From Doris montereyensis (taxonomy: Eukaryota; Mollusca; Gastropoda; Nudibranchia; Dorididae), in NCBI GenBank assembly GCA_037039925.1, contig JAXRKP010000849.1, forward strand, positions 5,001-69,000: 64,000 nucleotides of DNA, written 5' to 3'. Shown here piece after piece: positions 53,169 through 64,000 of this stretch. The notes under the pieces are model-generated. The model ran no database searches. It was given only the letters and a program-made list of their open reading frames with translations, and was not told where the DNA came from. The translations under genes and the position numbers were made by a program. Within the stretch, counting starts at the first letter, position 1, and every line of letters begins with the position of its first letter.

Positions 53169-53464
53169 GATCAACTTTATAGATTCTAGATCTTAGAATA
53201 TTTAGATTTACTGGGGTGTAGTGTTATCTGGCAGGGGCGGATTTAACCCTAAACACCGAGAAGTAACACTTTAATGAATGGTAATAAAAAAGAATAACAA
53301 ATCAACAGATATGACGCCACAAGCACTTTCTTTTCCTTTATGTGTAGAGGAATTGATATCATTTGATCTTCAGTGATGCATGTTGATTGATATCTCTTTG
53401 TTTTAAAATATTCATACTCCCTATTGAACCCTTGTGAACTGACATTTAAGACAATTAAAGCATT

Positions 53465-54131
53465 TAGTCCCGGGAGTAGATGATCCCGCCCTCCACGAGT
53501 CTCTTGCTACCTTGCAGGCAGGTCTTGGCTGACCAAAGGTTAAGGGAGTTAACCCTGACAGAAAACAACCTGCTGCCTTGCAGGTTGGTCTTGGCTGACC
53601 AAAGGCTAAGGGAGTTAACCCTGACAGAAAATAACAACCTGATGCCTTGCAGGCTGGTTTTGAATAACCCTGACAGAAAATAATAAGGCCTGGGAGGGGG
53701 TCTCAAGGTGGCAGCCCCACCATCTACCTAGGGTACAGTGGGCTAATCCTCTGCTTATCCGAAACCTAACTGATGCAGAGAAATAAATATAATATAACCT
53801 GCTTGACCTTTCAATGACGAAACGGAAACAAACGCGGACTGTGATTTTTGGAACATGGAATATTAGGGCAATAAATGGAAAAGAGTTAGAATTAGTTGAA
53901 GAAATGGAAACATTCAAGATAGACATTTTGACTATTACAGAAACAAAGAAAAAAGGACAAGGAATAGAAAATGTAGGACCGAAACATATTTTGAATCTTC
54001 TCAGGAGTAGATGTCAAAGATAGAGCTAGAGCAGGAGTAGGTCTCTTAGTGCATAAAAGGCATGAAAAGCTACTAGAAAGCGGAAATTTATAAGCCCACG
54101 GCTATTAGAGGTAAATATTAAACCAAAAGGA
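53465..54131 (+). mobile_element. RTE-like LINE, 5' end (UTR monomers and start of endonuclease)
   Basis: Two to three 63-66-bp monomers (53500-53690) are followed by GGCAGCCCCACCATCTACCT and a frame from 53814: MTKRKQTRTVIFGTWNIRAI, then NGKELELVEEME and ILTITETKK. These are the first motifs of the APE-type endonuclease. A frame slip occurs near 53995. Homology to the copy at 62620-64000 stops at 54131 and a minisatellite begins. Confidence 0.82.
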
Positions 54132-55215
54132 TAAAATAGCCAGTGATGAAATGGACAATGATGAAATGGCTAGTGATGATATGACAAGGGATAAAGTGGC
54201 CGGTGATGAAATGGCTAGTGATGAAATGGCCAGGGATGAAATGGTTAGTGATTATATGACAAAGGATAAAATAGCCAGTGATGAAATGGACAATGATGAA
54301 ATGGCTAGTGATGATATGACAAGGATAAAGTGGCCAGTGATGAAGTGACTAGTGATGAAATGGCTAGTGAGGATATGACAAGGGATAAAATGGCTAGTGA
54401 TGAAATGGCTAGTGATGAGGGGGCTAGTGATGAAATGGCTAGGATGATATGACAAGGGATAAAATGGCTAGTGATAAAATGGCTAGTGTTGAAATGGCTA
54501 ATGATGAAATAGCTAGTGATGAAGTGGTTAGTGATGAAATGGCTAGTGATGAAATGGCTAGTGATGAAATGGCTAGTGATGAAATGACAAGGGATAAAGT
54601 GGCTAGTGATGAAATGGCTAGTGATGAAATGGGTAGTGATGAAATGGCTAGTGATAAAGTGGCTAGTGATAAAGTGGCTAGTGATAAAGTGGCCAGTGAT
54701 AAAGTGGCCAGTGATAAAGTGGCCAGTGATGAAATGTTTAGGGATGAAATGGCTAGTGATGATATGACAAGGGATAACATGACCTGTGTTAAAATGGCTA
54801 GTGATGATATGATAAGGGATAAAATGGCCAGTGATGAAATGGCATGTAATAAAACGGCCATTCATGAAATAACAAGTGATGAAATGGTAATAGATGAAAT
54901 GGCAATTGATGAAATGGCAAGAGATGAAATTGACAGTTGAAATGGCAAGGGATGAAATGGCATGTCATGAAATGGCAATTGATGAAATGGCCAGTCATGA
55001 ATTGGCCAGTCATGAAATTGCTAGTCATGAAATGGCTAGTCATGAAATTGCTAGTCATGAAATGAACAGTCATGAAAGGGCTAGTCAATGAATTGCTAGC
55101 ATCAAATGACCAGTCACAAAATTGCTAGTCATGAAAGGACCAGTCATGAAATGGCCAGTCATGATATGGCCAGTCATGAAATGGCTAGTCATGAAAAGGG
55201 TTAGTCATGAAACCA
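54132..55215. repeat. 15-bp minisatellite
   Basis: About 70 units of GATGAAATGGCTAGT, changing to GTCATGAAATGGCTA variants after 54960. The 15-bp period keeps frames open on both strands (DEMAS and HFITS periodicities), so long open frames here are not genes. Confidence 0.95.
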
Positions 55216-55514
55216 GCTGTTTCCGTGAAAGAAAAGGGACAAGAAAATAAAATATATGTAGGCAATTCAAGTCAGATGGAGCTAGTATCTTCAGGAGTAA
55301 GATTCTTTCCATTAAAAGAAGTTCCAGCAGCATAAGATGTGACTTTACAGAGCACAACATTTTGATGGCATCTGTGTGACTAATACTATAGTTTTCCTGT
55401 TAAAAATAGACCAAAGAGCCAGACTACAGAATTGAATAGTTTAATAGGTATTATAACCTTTCTAAATATCTCATTTCATCACCTGTATGTAATATATTAA
55501 TCCGTCTCCCATAG

Positions 55515-55623
55515 ATGAGTCACCAGATGGCACAGGTCTGGAGGTGGAGTCGACCGCGATGAGATGTCCCAAGACGTTGAGGAGAGAGCCACTGAAGAAA
55601 ACGTTGAGGAAGAACATGATTCG
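55515..55623 (+). CDS. Cereblon paralogue exon 2 (one base missing)
   Basis: The acceptor is TCCCATAG. DESPDGTGLEVE, then after a one-base loss DRDEMSQDVEERATEENVEE, ending before GTGAGT like exon 2 of copy 1. The INFD block is absent. Confidence 0.62.
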
Positions 55624-56764
55624 GTGAGTATGTGTGATATCTGACATGGGATAGGTAGCTTTGAATTTATCCTCCTATCTTGGTCACAACGTCCTTAAGT
55701 TCTTTTTTTTTATATATGTATAATATATTGTCCATCTGAGGTCAGATTTTAGAGCTGCAACTTTCAGTAGTCTCACTATACAGCATGGCTGAAATATTCG
55801 TTTTCTTCTTTCTTCATTATAACGCATTTGTTGTAAGAATTCTTTTGAGGAAATTATCATCCACAGATTAAATTTTTTTAGACACTAGAATGACCAAATA
55901 CTAATAATACAGTCTTAGCGTCATGGTGGACAGCAAACGCTTCAGCTATGAGAACGCTAAATGGTTGTAACAGAATTGTTTTCTATATATAAGAAATCAC
56001 TGGATAGTGTCATGGGAGTTTTGCTTAGCATCACGGGCCCAATTCCAGCGTTTAATTTGACGTCAGGATCAGTTTTTCACACGACCAACGAATACTGGTA
56101 CATGTTACACATTTCTATGGCTGATATGACATTGTGCCGTCTGGACTTCACAGCAAAGGGGCAGATAACTCAAGCGCCTCTGCAAAAGGGGACAAGCAAT
56201 TCACACATCTCTGTAAGACAGCAGACGAAGCCGATTATTCTATCAGATTCTTACGCAACATAGGGCTAAGCAAGGCACAGCTCTAGTTAGGTGTGAACTT
56301 TTTTATGAGTCTTAGGTGTGCGCTTAACAGTTTGATGCTCTGAATTGGGGAAGGAGGGAGGGACGGTTGACTAGTTCAGCTGGTAATGTACGATTAGATA
56401 GGTTTATAGAAACAAAGAACCAGGCGACAACGCCCAAATAAGACACTGTGTATTATTGGTCTAAAGTCTATCAAACTAAAGTAAGAAAAACAATAGAAAA
56501 CTGAAAAAAAATAAGAAAAGAAAACATAAAACAAAACAAACATAGGTACCCAACGCTGAATTTCAGTTGATATCATGATCAGGTGAAGTAATATTTGTAA
56601 AAACACACTTAATGATTGTTGTCCTCTAGACATGAATACTGTCACACTATGGATAGCGTCACACAGAAAAACAAAGGAACAGACCCGTGTACAAGCACTT
56701 GGTGGAAGTCATTAACAGATGTATCAATTTCATTTAACCTACATGGGGGAGGGGGGAAGGAGGG

Positions 56765-57025
56765 GGGAGATGGCATTGCTAATCCAGAGGCAAGATGTTG
56801 GCCTCTCAACCAAAAGGTCATGGGTTCAAGCCTTGGCGACGATTAAAAGCTTTTCTTGATTTTTTAAAAATAAGAAAAACTACCCCCTGGTCCCGGTAGG
56901 TGGATCGACACCTAGTCTCCATTGGATACGGACAATAAAAAGAAGGTCCAGTGTCCAAATTACAACACTCTGTGCACATTAAAGATCTCTGGCTGTTTAC
57001 AGGGCAATCTGAGCCAATGTAAAAA
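56765..57025 (+). mobile_element. SINE-A copy 5
   Basis: ATTGCTAATCCAGAGGCAAG, CATGGGTTCAAGCCTTGGC, GGTAGGTGGATCGACACCTA and GCTGTTTACAGGGCAATCTG. Confidence 0.75.
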
Positions 57026-57224
57026 TTGATAGATTTCAGTTGGCAAGATGAAACATGAGCAGAGATCAAGTCTTTTAAGTTAGTTGGAGCTGTATCAGAT
57101 TGACATTTGTAACACAAAGTGGCAATTTTGTATATTATTCTCATATCGACCAGAAGCCAATGCAGAGATATGCACATAGGATCAGATAACAATGTGTACT
57201 GTAGTGATGTCTCTGTGTTCTTGC

Positions 57225-57320
57225 CTCTCTTTCCTTTACCTCTTTCATTTCTCTTTTTCTTGCTTTTTCCTCTTATTTCACCCTGAGATCGCAATGGAGG
57301 ACGGCGTAAATTTCAATGAA
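57225..57320 (-). mobile_element. SINE-C fragment (reversed)
   Basis: The minus strand carries GTCCTCCATTGCGATCTCAG, GGTGAAATAAGAGGAAAAAG and ATGAAAGAGGTAAAGGAAAG. Confidence 0.6.
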
Positions 57321-57407
57321 ACAAAAAATGTCTTGTAAACTTGTTACCCAGGACAGCCATTTTCATTCTTACGCTTATCATCATTCTTTGTGTTTTGATT
57401 TTTGTGG

Positions 57408-57612
57408 TCTCTTGGCGATGGTCCTCAGGATCTGTTGCGTCAGTCTCCCTAAAGGCTAACAGCATCATGACCTTGCCCTGTTTCGCCATCATGCAATCCT
57501 GGTTCCTGGACAAGTCATCTCCCTAAATCTGTATGCGGAAACTTGTGGCTCACATAGAACGCTGGGCCCCTGATTCAAACAGAACCTTTGCCGTGTTACT
57601 GTCAGGTTACAG
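57408..57612 (+). CDS. Cereblon paralogue exon 3 (frame slips)
   Basis: SLGDGPQDLLRQ, VSLKANSIMTLPCFAIM, ILVPGQVISLNLYAE and LVAHIERWAPDSNRTFAVLL appear in three successive frames. The likely donor GTACAA at 57613 leaves the same phase as exon 3 of copy 1. The acceptor is unclear. Confidence 0.6.
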
Positions 57613-58079
57613 GTACAAAATGTTTAAATTATCTTGATTAAAGCAAAACACAATTCTATTACAATACTGTTTTTGTTTTGTATTGTTATGATATTTAATG
57701 CACTTTTCACAATCCCTCTTCCCATGTCACCCTTTTGTAACATGAAAGTATCTTTACTATTAAACCAAAATGGGACAATCTAGTTTACTAAATTACTATA
57801 TATCCCTTCACAATCATACCACAAAAGAAACTCACAATCCATTGCTCGAATTTATACAGTTTATTTTAGAAACCCCACAGGCCAAACAGGCAAACTTTCA
57901 ACACATCTGTTGTACTATAAAAGCCAGTAAATTTTTAAAGTATTGCAAGTTGGTACCAATTTTAATCATAGCAATCTAAAACAATTGCTCTGAATATGGC
58001 CGTAGTCGCCGGGAAAATATGCGATATATTCCGTGCACTTGCTATTGAAGGGTGCCATCCGACATGAATATGAGGGAGC

Positions 58080-59693
58080 CGTGACAACTGAAATAGGGTC
58101 GACAAGAAGTAGTTAGGAGTATCTTTCTCTTTCTTTATCAGCTCCCATTCTACCTTCCAGTGTATGGGGTTTAGATGCTCGAAATAATCTTTCTTCAGGC
58201 TGCCCTGTTCTGACATTTTTTGTTTTGTTCAGTCAAAGTTAAATTTCTTTGCGTTAATGCCTCTTTTATATCTTCTTCCCACTTTCTCGGAGGTCTGCCT
58301 TTTGGTCTTTTACCTTGAGTTTTAGCACTGTATACTGATTTCGCTATTCTATTGTCATTCATTCTGTTAACAGGCCCAAACCATCTCAGTTGAATCATTT
58401 CTATCTTAGTTTTTATCCTATCTGCTTTGCTTTGGTCTCTTATTGTTGTGTTTCTGATTTTGTCTCTTTTAGTTTTTCCTACTACTCTTCTTACATAGTT
58501 CATTTCAGCTGCTCATACTCTTCTGTATTCCCTACTGTTTAAGATCCAGATTTCATTACCATAGAGGAGAGTAGGACAATGCACTGTGTTGTATATTGCC
58601 ATTTTGGTTTTTGTTGAAAATTCTTGTTTACCTAGAAATGCATTTCCTAGATGGTTATACATTATCATTGCTTTTTGGATTCTTTGTCTGTTTTTTTGTT
58701 AGTTTTCTTCCTGAGTTAATCAATATTTTAATTGTAGCTTTGAACTTGTTCTAAATTCTTTCTACCCAGTTTACAATTTTTGTATTTTGGTTTCCCAATT
58801 TACTAGCATTATTTTTTGTTTTCTATGCATTTACTTTCATAACTCTTTTATTTAGTTCATTCAACTCCTATATTTATAACAAATTCTTTAGATAAGTTTC
58901 CAGCTACTCTCACTGCACATGCTGGTTTGTTGTAAAAAAAAAAAAGCTTTTATTAAATTTTGCTCTACATTTTGTTCTTTTGAAGAATTTTGAAGATTTC
59001 ACTGTCTTCTTTTAATTATTTCTCCTTTAGTGTTCTTAATTTGTCTAATTAGGCATGCTTTAGTCTTTCTCATTCTCTTCATTGCTCCCCAGAAGAAGTT
59101 TTGATTTCTTTGGTAGCTTTCTTGAAGTTTTGTCTAAGCTCTTCCCATACTGACTTATGTAACCTACCCTAACCTCTAGCCTCTTCGTTTAGAAGTATTT
59201 TTTCCAGACTTCCTTCTTTTCTTTGATCTAGTTTTGAAATTCTCATTGCCACAGACCTCTTCAGTACAACTGAGGAGTGTTTCCTTGTACAATTGCCACT
59301 TTTCTTCTATTGTGCCATCATTCAGATCCATCTGCCTTTCACTGATAAATCTTTTTATCCTAGATTGGTATATCTGTTTTACTTTTTGGTTTATTTAGTT
59401 CTTCTATTTTGAGTTTCAAGGCTTTCTTCTCTTTCCTGTTCTGTTTGTTTTGTTTAGTCAGTAATCTCATTTTGGCAATTGCTAGGTGATGATCACTAAA
59501 TAGTTCAGTCCCTCTGTTAAGTTTGCATCCGTTGTACTGTATATAAGGGAACCTAAATTTTATGTAGTCTATCATTGATTTTTTACCTCTGTCTTCATTT
59601 ACTCTTGTATATATGTTGATATCTTTATATGGAAAAAGGGTTGGCTTTTTTTCATGTTATTCTTTAGGCAAAAGTCTGTAAGTCTCTCTCTTC
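58080..59693 (-). mobile_element. RTE-like LINE, 3' half with internal deletions
   Basis: Reading from the right on the minus strand: the end of the endonuclease (GTELFSDHHLAIAKMRLL), the linker, then degraded reverse transcriptase (MNELNKRVMKVNA-like, AFLGKQEFSTKTKMAIYNTV), PTLLYGNEIW, and the C-terminal MNYVRRVVGKTKRD and KGRPPRKWEEDIKEAL. The catalytic FADD-type core is not found, so the element is dead. Homology to the 62620-64000 copy ends abruptly at 59693 next to a (TTC)n run. Confidence 0.75.
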
Positions 59694-60160
59694 TTCTTCT
59701 TCTTCTTCTTTATTAAGGGACATGGGACGTTCAACCTCTGAGAGAACCCTTGGAACAGAGACTTTCTTCTTGGCCTCATCTGGCTCCGGGCCAATCGTGG
59801 GTCCCTGCAGCCTAATCCACCTTCGGCGATGGGATGAGCCTCACTGAATTACATTGGTTAAGAAAGGGGCTACCCAAACAATGCCGAAGCTCATTTAACT
59901 CCCTCTCGAGAGCAGGTGTGCTGTTGATCATTGATTTTTTTTTTTGAAACTCAGCCATTGATCGTGTTGAGCTGCCATGAAAATGACCTTAGTTTGGTGG
60001 ACGTGGGAAGCATGTTGCCCAGAGGACGCCTTGAAAACCTCCAACTTATGTCCCATAAAAATCTCCAACCCCTCCTCAAGGATCGGTGGGCTTTTACGAG
60101 TCGAACTGTTTAGAGACCGATCTGCTTTGCCTCAGGTGAATTTTTGTCCATTTGGGCGGT
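59694..60160. other. Unassigned insertion-like segment
   Basis: Starts with (TTC)n and continues with unique-looking sequence (GGGACATGGGACGTTCAACC onward). It separates the LINE from a 47-base piece of the same LINE at 60161-60207. Its identity is unknown. Confidence 0.4.
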
Positions 60161-60207
60161 TTACTAGCATTATTTTTTGTTTTCTATGCATTTACTTTCA
60201 TTACTCT
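60161..60207 (-). mobile_element. 47-base LINE shard
   Basis: TTTACTAGCATTATTTTTTG and TTTTCTATGCATTTACTTTC repeat the LINE segment at 58799-58847 almost exactly. Confidence 0.6.
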
Positions 60208-60483
60208 TACACACCCCGACCCTTTTAGAAAAAGTGCTGGATTTCCGCCGCCCCGGGACGCTGTCCAACCCCGACCACCAGCTGGAGAAAAAAACATAGA
60301 ATAGCCGCTTACTCCCTCGGTAAACGTATCTAAGCCTGTTGGATTTCTACTTGAAGGCCAAAGGCCACACTGCCTTTTGCAAAGGAAAAACTGTATAAGT
60401 AACAAAATTGCAAAATACACTTTTTCCCCTTTTCAGATAATTCAGAAAAAAATAAAGTGATGTGTATCATCAAAATTCGAAAA

Positions 60484-61150
60484 ACGTTGATAGTTATGAA
60501 ACTAGAAGCAATTGAAAAATGTTGATAGTTATGAAACTAGAAGCAATTGAAAAATGTTGATAGTTATGAAACTAGAAGCAATTGAAAAATGTTGATAGTT
60601 ATGAAACTAGAAGCAATTGAAAAATGTTGATAGTTATGAAACTAGAAGCAATAGAAAAATGTTGATAGTTATGAAACTAGAAGCAATTGAAAAATGTTGA
60701 TAGTTATGAAACTAGAAGCAATAGAAAAATGTTGATAGGTATGAAACTAGAAGCAATTGAAAAATGTTGATAGTTATGAAACTAGAAGCAATAGAAAAAT
60801 GTTGATAGTTATGAAACTAGAAGCAATTGAAAAATGTTGATAGTTATGAAACTAGAAGCAAAGAAAAACGTTGATAGTTATGAAACTAGAAGCAATAGAA
60901 AAATGTTGATAGTTATGAAACTAGAAGCAATTGAAAAATGTTGATAGTTATGAAACTAGAAGCAATTGAAAAATGTTGATAGGTATGAAACTAGAAGCAA
61001 TAGAAAAATGTTGATAGTTATGAAACTAGAAGCCATAGAAAAATGTTGATAGGTATGAAACTAGAAGCAATAGAAAAATGTTGATAGTTATGAAACTAGA
61101 AGCAATTGAAAAAGGTTGATAGTTATGAAACTAGAAGCAATTGAAAAACA
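60484..61150. repeat. 35-bp minisatellite
   Basis: About 19 units of GTTGATAGTTATGAAACTAG and AAGCAATTGAAAAAT. Two variants (CAATTG and CAATAG) are interspersed. Very homogeneous, hence young. Confidence 0.96.
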
Positions 61151-61544
61151 TTAGGAAGACTGTAGCCTGTATTGTTAGATGGACGAGCAAGTTCTGGCTT
61201 GATGCTTGATTTCACACCTTCGTAATGGATGTCTGGTGCGTCTGGCTTATGGTCGCTGTGAACTGGCACTCGCGGCGCAGTGTACTAATCTTGTAATTTA
61301 TAACAGGGGTACTAATTGAAGTTTTGATAACACAATCTAAATTTGGATAACAACAGTGAGTGCTGGAATAAATAATTATGGGGGAAATGGTGATGGTGAT
61401 CAATGCAAGCCTGTGAAAAATTGTCTCGATTTGTCAGGAACCTTTCCCGTTTCGAAAGGTAAAATGTGTATAGAAAATTCTGTTCCTGGGATTTCTTCCC
61501 AATTGGCCGAGTTTCCCGATTCTCGGGTTCCTGATTTGAGAGGT
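61151..61544. other. Spacer between two minisatellites
   Basis: No gene or known element recognised. Confidence 0.4.
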
Positions 61545-62612
61545 TCCACTGTAGTATCATCAGATGTTGATCTAACAATTGGTACAAACAGTGTCATCAG
61601 ATGTTGATGTAACAATTGGTACAAACAGTGTCATCAGATGTTGATGTGACATTTGATACAAACAATGTCATCAAATGTTGATGTAACAATTGGTACAAAC
61701 AGTGTCATCAGATGTTGATGTGACATTTGATACAAACAATGTCATCAAATGTTGATGTAACAATTGGTACAAACAGTGTCATCAGATGTTGATGTGACAT
61801 TTGATACAAACAATGTCATCAAATGTTGATGTAACAATTGGTACAAACAGTGCCATCAGATGTTGATGTGAAATATGATACAAACAATGTCATCAAATGT
61901 TGATGTAACAATTGGTACAAACAGTATCATCAGATGTTGATGTAACAATTGGTACAAACAGTGTCATCAGATGTTGATGTAACAATTGGTACAAACAGTG
62001 TCATCAGATGTTGATGTAACAATTGGTACAAACAGTGTCATCAGATGTTGATGTAACAATTGGTACAAACAGTGTCATCAGATGTTGATGTGACATTTGA
62101 TACAAACAGTGTCATCAGATGTTGATGTAACAATTGGTACAAATAGTGTCATCAGATTTGATGTGACATTTGATACAAACAGTGTCATCAGATGTTGATG
62201 TAACAATTGGTACAAATAGTGTCATCAGATGTTGATGTGAAATTTGATACAAACAGTATCATCAGATGTTGATGTAACAATTGATACAAACAGTGTCATC
62301 AGATGTTGATGTAACAATTGGTACAAACAGTGTCATCAGATGTTGATGTGACATTTGATACAAACAATGTCATCAGATGTTGATGTAACAATTGGTACAA
62401 ATAGTGTCATCAGATGTTAATGTGACACAAACAATGACATCAGATGTTGATGAGACAATATTGGTTCAAGTAGCACCATGACATGTTGATGTGATAATAT
62501 TGGTTGAAGTAGCATCATCACATGTTGATGTGACAATATTGGTTCAAGTAGCACCATGACATGTTGATGTGATAATATTGGTTGAAGTAGCATCATCAAA
62601 TGTTGATGTGTT
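61545..62612. repeat. 37-bp minisatellite with two unit types
   Basis: About 28 units. Type B reads TAACAATTGGTACAAACAGT, GTCATCAGATGTTGATG; type A reads TGACATTTGATACAAACAAT, GTCATCAAATGTTGATG. A and B alternate at about 61630-61900, then B predominates. The last 150 bases are a diverged variant (ATTGGTTGAAGTAGCATCAT). Confidence 0.94.
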
Positions 62613-62619
62613 AATATTG

Positions 62620-64000
62620 CTCTTCATTGCTCCCCAGAACAGCTTTTGATTTCCTTGATAGCTTTCTTGAAGTCCTTGTCCAAACTCTTCCCACTGTTCC
62701 TGTTTTGCTTTCCTAACTTTCTCTTTGGCGATAGTTCTTTTACTCACGTAACCTATCCTATCCTTTGGTCTCTTTGTTTGCAAGTATTTCTTCCAGGCAT
62801 CTTTCTTTTCTTTGATCTTAGTCTTGACATTCTCATTCCACCATGCTGTCCTTTTCCCATCTCCTTTAATTTGTTTCCTACCTCAGACCTCTTGAGTACA
62901 ACTGAGAAGTGTTTCTTTATACGTTTGCCACTTTTCTTCTATTGTGCTTTCCTTCAGATCCATCTGCCTTTCACTGATAGATCTTTTTATCCTGGATTGG
63001 TACATCTGTTTTACTATTGGTTTATTTAGTTCTTCTATTTTGAGTTTAGTAGCTTTCTTCTCTTTCCTTTTCTGTTTGTTTTCTCCAGTTAATAATCTCA
63101 TTTTGGCTATCACTAGGTGATGATCACTAAATATTTCAGCTCCTCTGCTTACTCTAGCATCCATTGTACTGTAAAAAAGGGAGCTGCTAATTATTATGTA
63201 GTCTATCATTGACTTTTCACATCTGTCTTCATTTACTCTTGTATATTTGTGGATTATCTTTATGAGGAAAGAATGTGTTAGCTATTTTCATGTTATTCTT
63301 TAGGCAAGAATCTATTAGTCTCTCTCCATTTGGAGAAGTTGTTATCTCTCCTTCTTTACCTATTACTCCTCCTGAAGTTTCTACATTGTTTCCTACTCTA
63401 GCATTTAAATCTCCTAAAACCATTAATTCCTGTTTGGGTTTGAGATTCTCTGTAGCCATTTGTAAATCATTTTCGAAGATATCTTTTCTTCTTTGGGGGC
63501 GTCTTCGTTTGATCCATAAGCTATTAATATTTTAATTTCTCTTCCTTTTGGTTTAATATTTACCTCTAATAGCCGTGGGCTTACAAACTTCCAACTTTCT
63601 AGTAGCATTTCTTGCCTTTTATGCATTAGAAGGTCTACTCCTGCTCTAGCTCTATCTTTGACATCTACTCCTGAGAAGATTAAAGTATGATTTGGTCCTA
63701 CATTTTCTATTCCTCGACTTTTTTTTTCTTTCTTTGTTTCTATAATAGCCAAAATGTCTACTTTGAATTGTTCCATTTCTTCAGCTAATTCTAACTCCTT
63801 TCCATTAATTGCCCTAACATTCCATGTTCCAAAAACCACAGTCCGTGTTCTTTTCCAGAGTCGTCTTTGAAAGTTCAAGCCGGGTATATCATTGTATATA
63901 TTACTTTGAATCAGGTTGTTTTGGATAAGTAGGGGATTAGCCCACTGTACCCTAGGTAGATGGTGGGGCTGCCAACTTGAGGCCTCCTACCGGGCCTTGT
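62620..64000 (-). mobile_element. RTE-like LINE, 5' part (endonuclease), cut by minisatellite
   Basis: The minus-strand frame from 63878 reads TRTVVFGTWNVRAINGKELE, LAIIETKK, then after a slip ELMVLGDLNARVG, NGERLIDSCLKNN, and after another slip IDYIIIS and GAEIFSDHHLVIAKMRLL. This is the order of an APE-like endonuclease (WNVR, ETK, GDLNARVG, SDHHL). The linker before the reverse transcriptase (VRKAKQEQWEEFGQGLQESY, KLFWGAMKS) ends at 62620, where the 37-bp array starts. The upstream non-coding part runs to the window edge. Confidence 0.85.

Larger units (their letters stand above)
51956..55514 (+). other. Cereblon paralogue intron 1
   Basis: Contains a possible transposon end (53120-53168), the LINE 5' copy (53465-54131) and the 15-bp minisatellite (54132-55215). 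Other frames are unrecognised. Confidence 0.5.
55624..57407 (+). other. Cereblon paralogue intron 2
   Basis: The first 250 bases align with intron 2 of copy 1. It contains SINE-A copy 5 and a minus-oriented SINE-C (57225-57320). A frame at 55961-56263 is unrecognised. Confidence 0.55.
51871..57612 (+). pseudogene. Second cereblon paralogue, exons 1-3 only in this window
   Basis: Exon 1 (51871-51955) opens MADPLIDLVNLIQLNDSDFD and splices in phase to exon 2 (55515-55623, DESPDGTGLEVE). Exon 3 (about 57408-57612) carries LPCFAIM, ILVPGQVISLNLYAE and LVAHIERWAPDSNRTFAVLL of the LON-like domain. One base is missing in exon 2 and exon 3 has at least two frame slips. Compared with copy 1, exon 2 lacks the INFD block, but exon 3 keeps the segment that copy 1 lost. 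Exon positions, intron phases and part of intron 2 agree with copy 1, so this is a genomic duplication, not a processed copy. No exon 4-8 equivalent is seen up to 64000; they may lie beyond it or be absent. Confidence 0.72.

Noticed and set aside
54305..54940. Open frames of 140-186 residues over the 15-bp array
   Set aside because: A period divisible by three without stop codons keeps frames open on both strands. No unique sequence, start context or homology is present.
55961..56263. 100-codon frame in intron 2 of the cereblon paralogue
   Set aside because: No homology that I recognise and no splice-compatible boundaries; its length is within chance expectation.
57615..64000. Exons 4-8 of the second cereblon copy
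   Set aside because: I looked for the RGRQRFKV, WWPPW and CKSC blocks on the plus strand and found none. The region is filled by LINE fragments and minisatellites.

Overview
The window is animal nuclear DNA, most likely from a gastropod mollusc. The clues are split genes with GT-AG introns, very long (TA)n and (GA)n tracts, many tRNA-derived SINEs, non-LTR retrotransposons, private minisatellites, and clusters of the degenerate palindrome AGATCTAGATCT often seen in snail and sea-slug genomes. The taxon is an inference; the repeat and gene content is read directly. Single-base frame slips inside otherwise well conserved exons and ragged repeat units suggest either decaying copies or an unpolished long-read assembly.

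Layout. 1-6.7 kb: AT-rich DNA, a 34-bp and a 51-bp minisatellite, a (TA)n tract and a fold-back element. 6.67-6.95 kb: a small interspersed element with a hammerhead-ribozyme-like core. 7.6-8.6 kb: a single-exon family-31 glycosyltransferase-like gene with one frameshift and no DxD motif, running into a 118-bp triplication. 9.5-11.6 kb: a 55-bp satellite. 12-22 kb: retrotransposon 3' end, SINEs and more minisatellites. 22.75-27.2 kb (minus): a three-exon DNAJB9/ERdj4-like ER co-chaperone gene. 29.35-43.98 kb (plus): an eight-exon cereblon (CRBN) gene whose last five exons are intact and whose first three carry frame breaks and a small deletion. 44-51.3 kb: SINEs, a 39-bp minisatellite and microsatellites. 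51.87-57.61 kb (plus): exons 1-3 of a second, diverged cereblon paralogue that may continue beyond the window. 49.1 and 53.5-64 kb: several pieces of one RTE-like LINE family, two of which end exactly at minisatellites.

Functionally, DNAJB9 is a J-domain partner of the ER Hsp70 BiP, and cereblon is a substrate receptor of the CRL4 ubiquitin ligase. They lie head to head with about 2.1 kb between start codons. The cereblon CULT domain keeps its zinc cysteines and tri-tryptophan pocket, but has isoleucine where human has Val388, as in mouse. No bacterial-type operon, CRISPR array or defence island is present.
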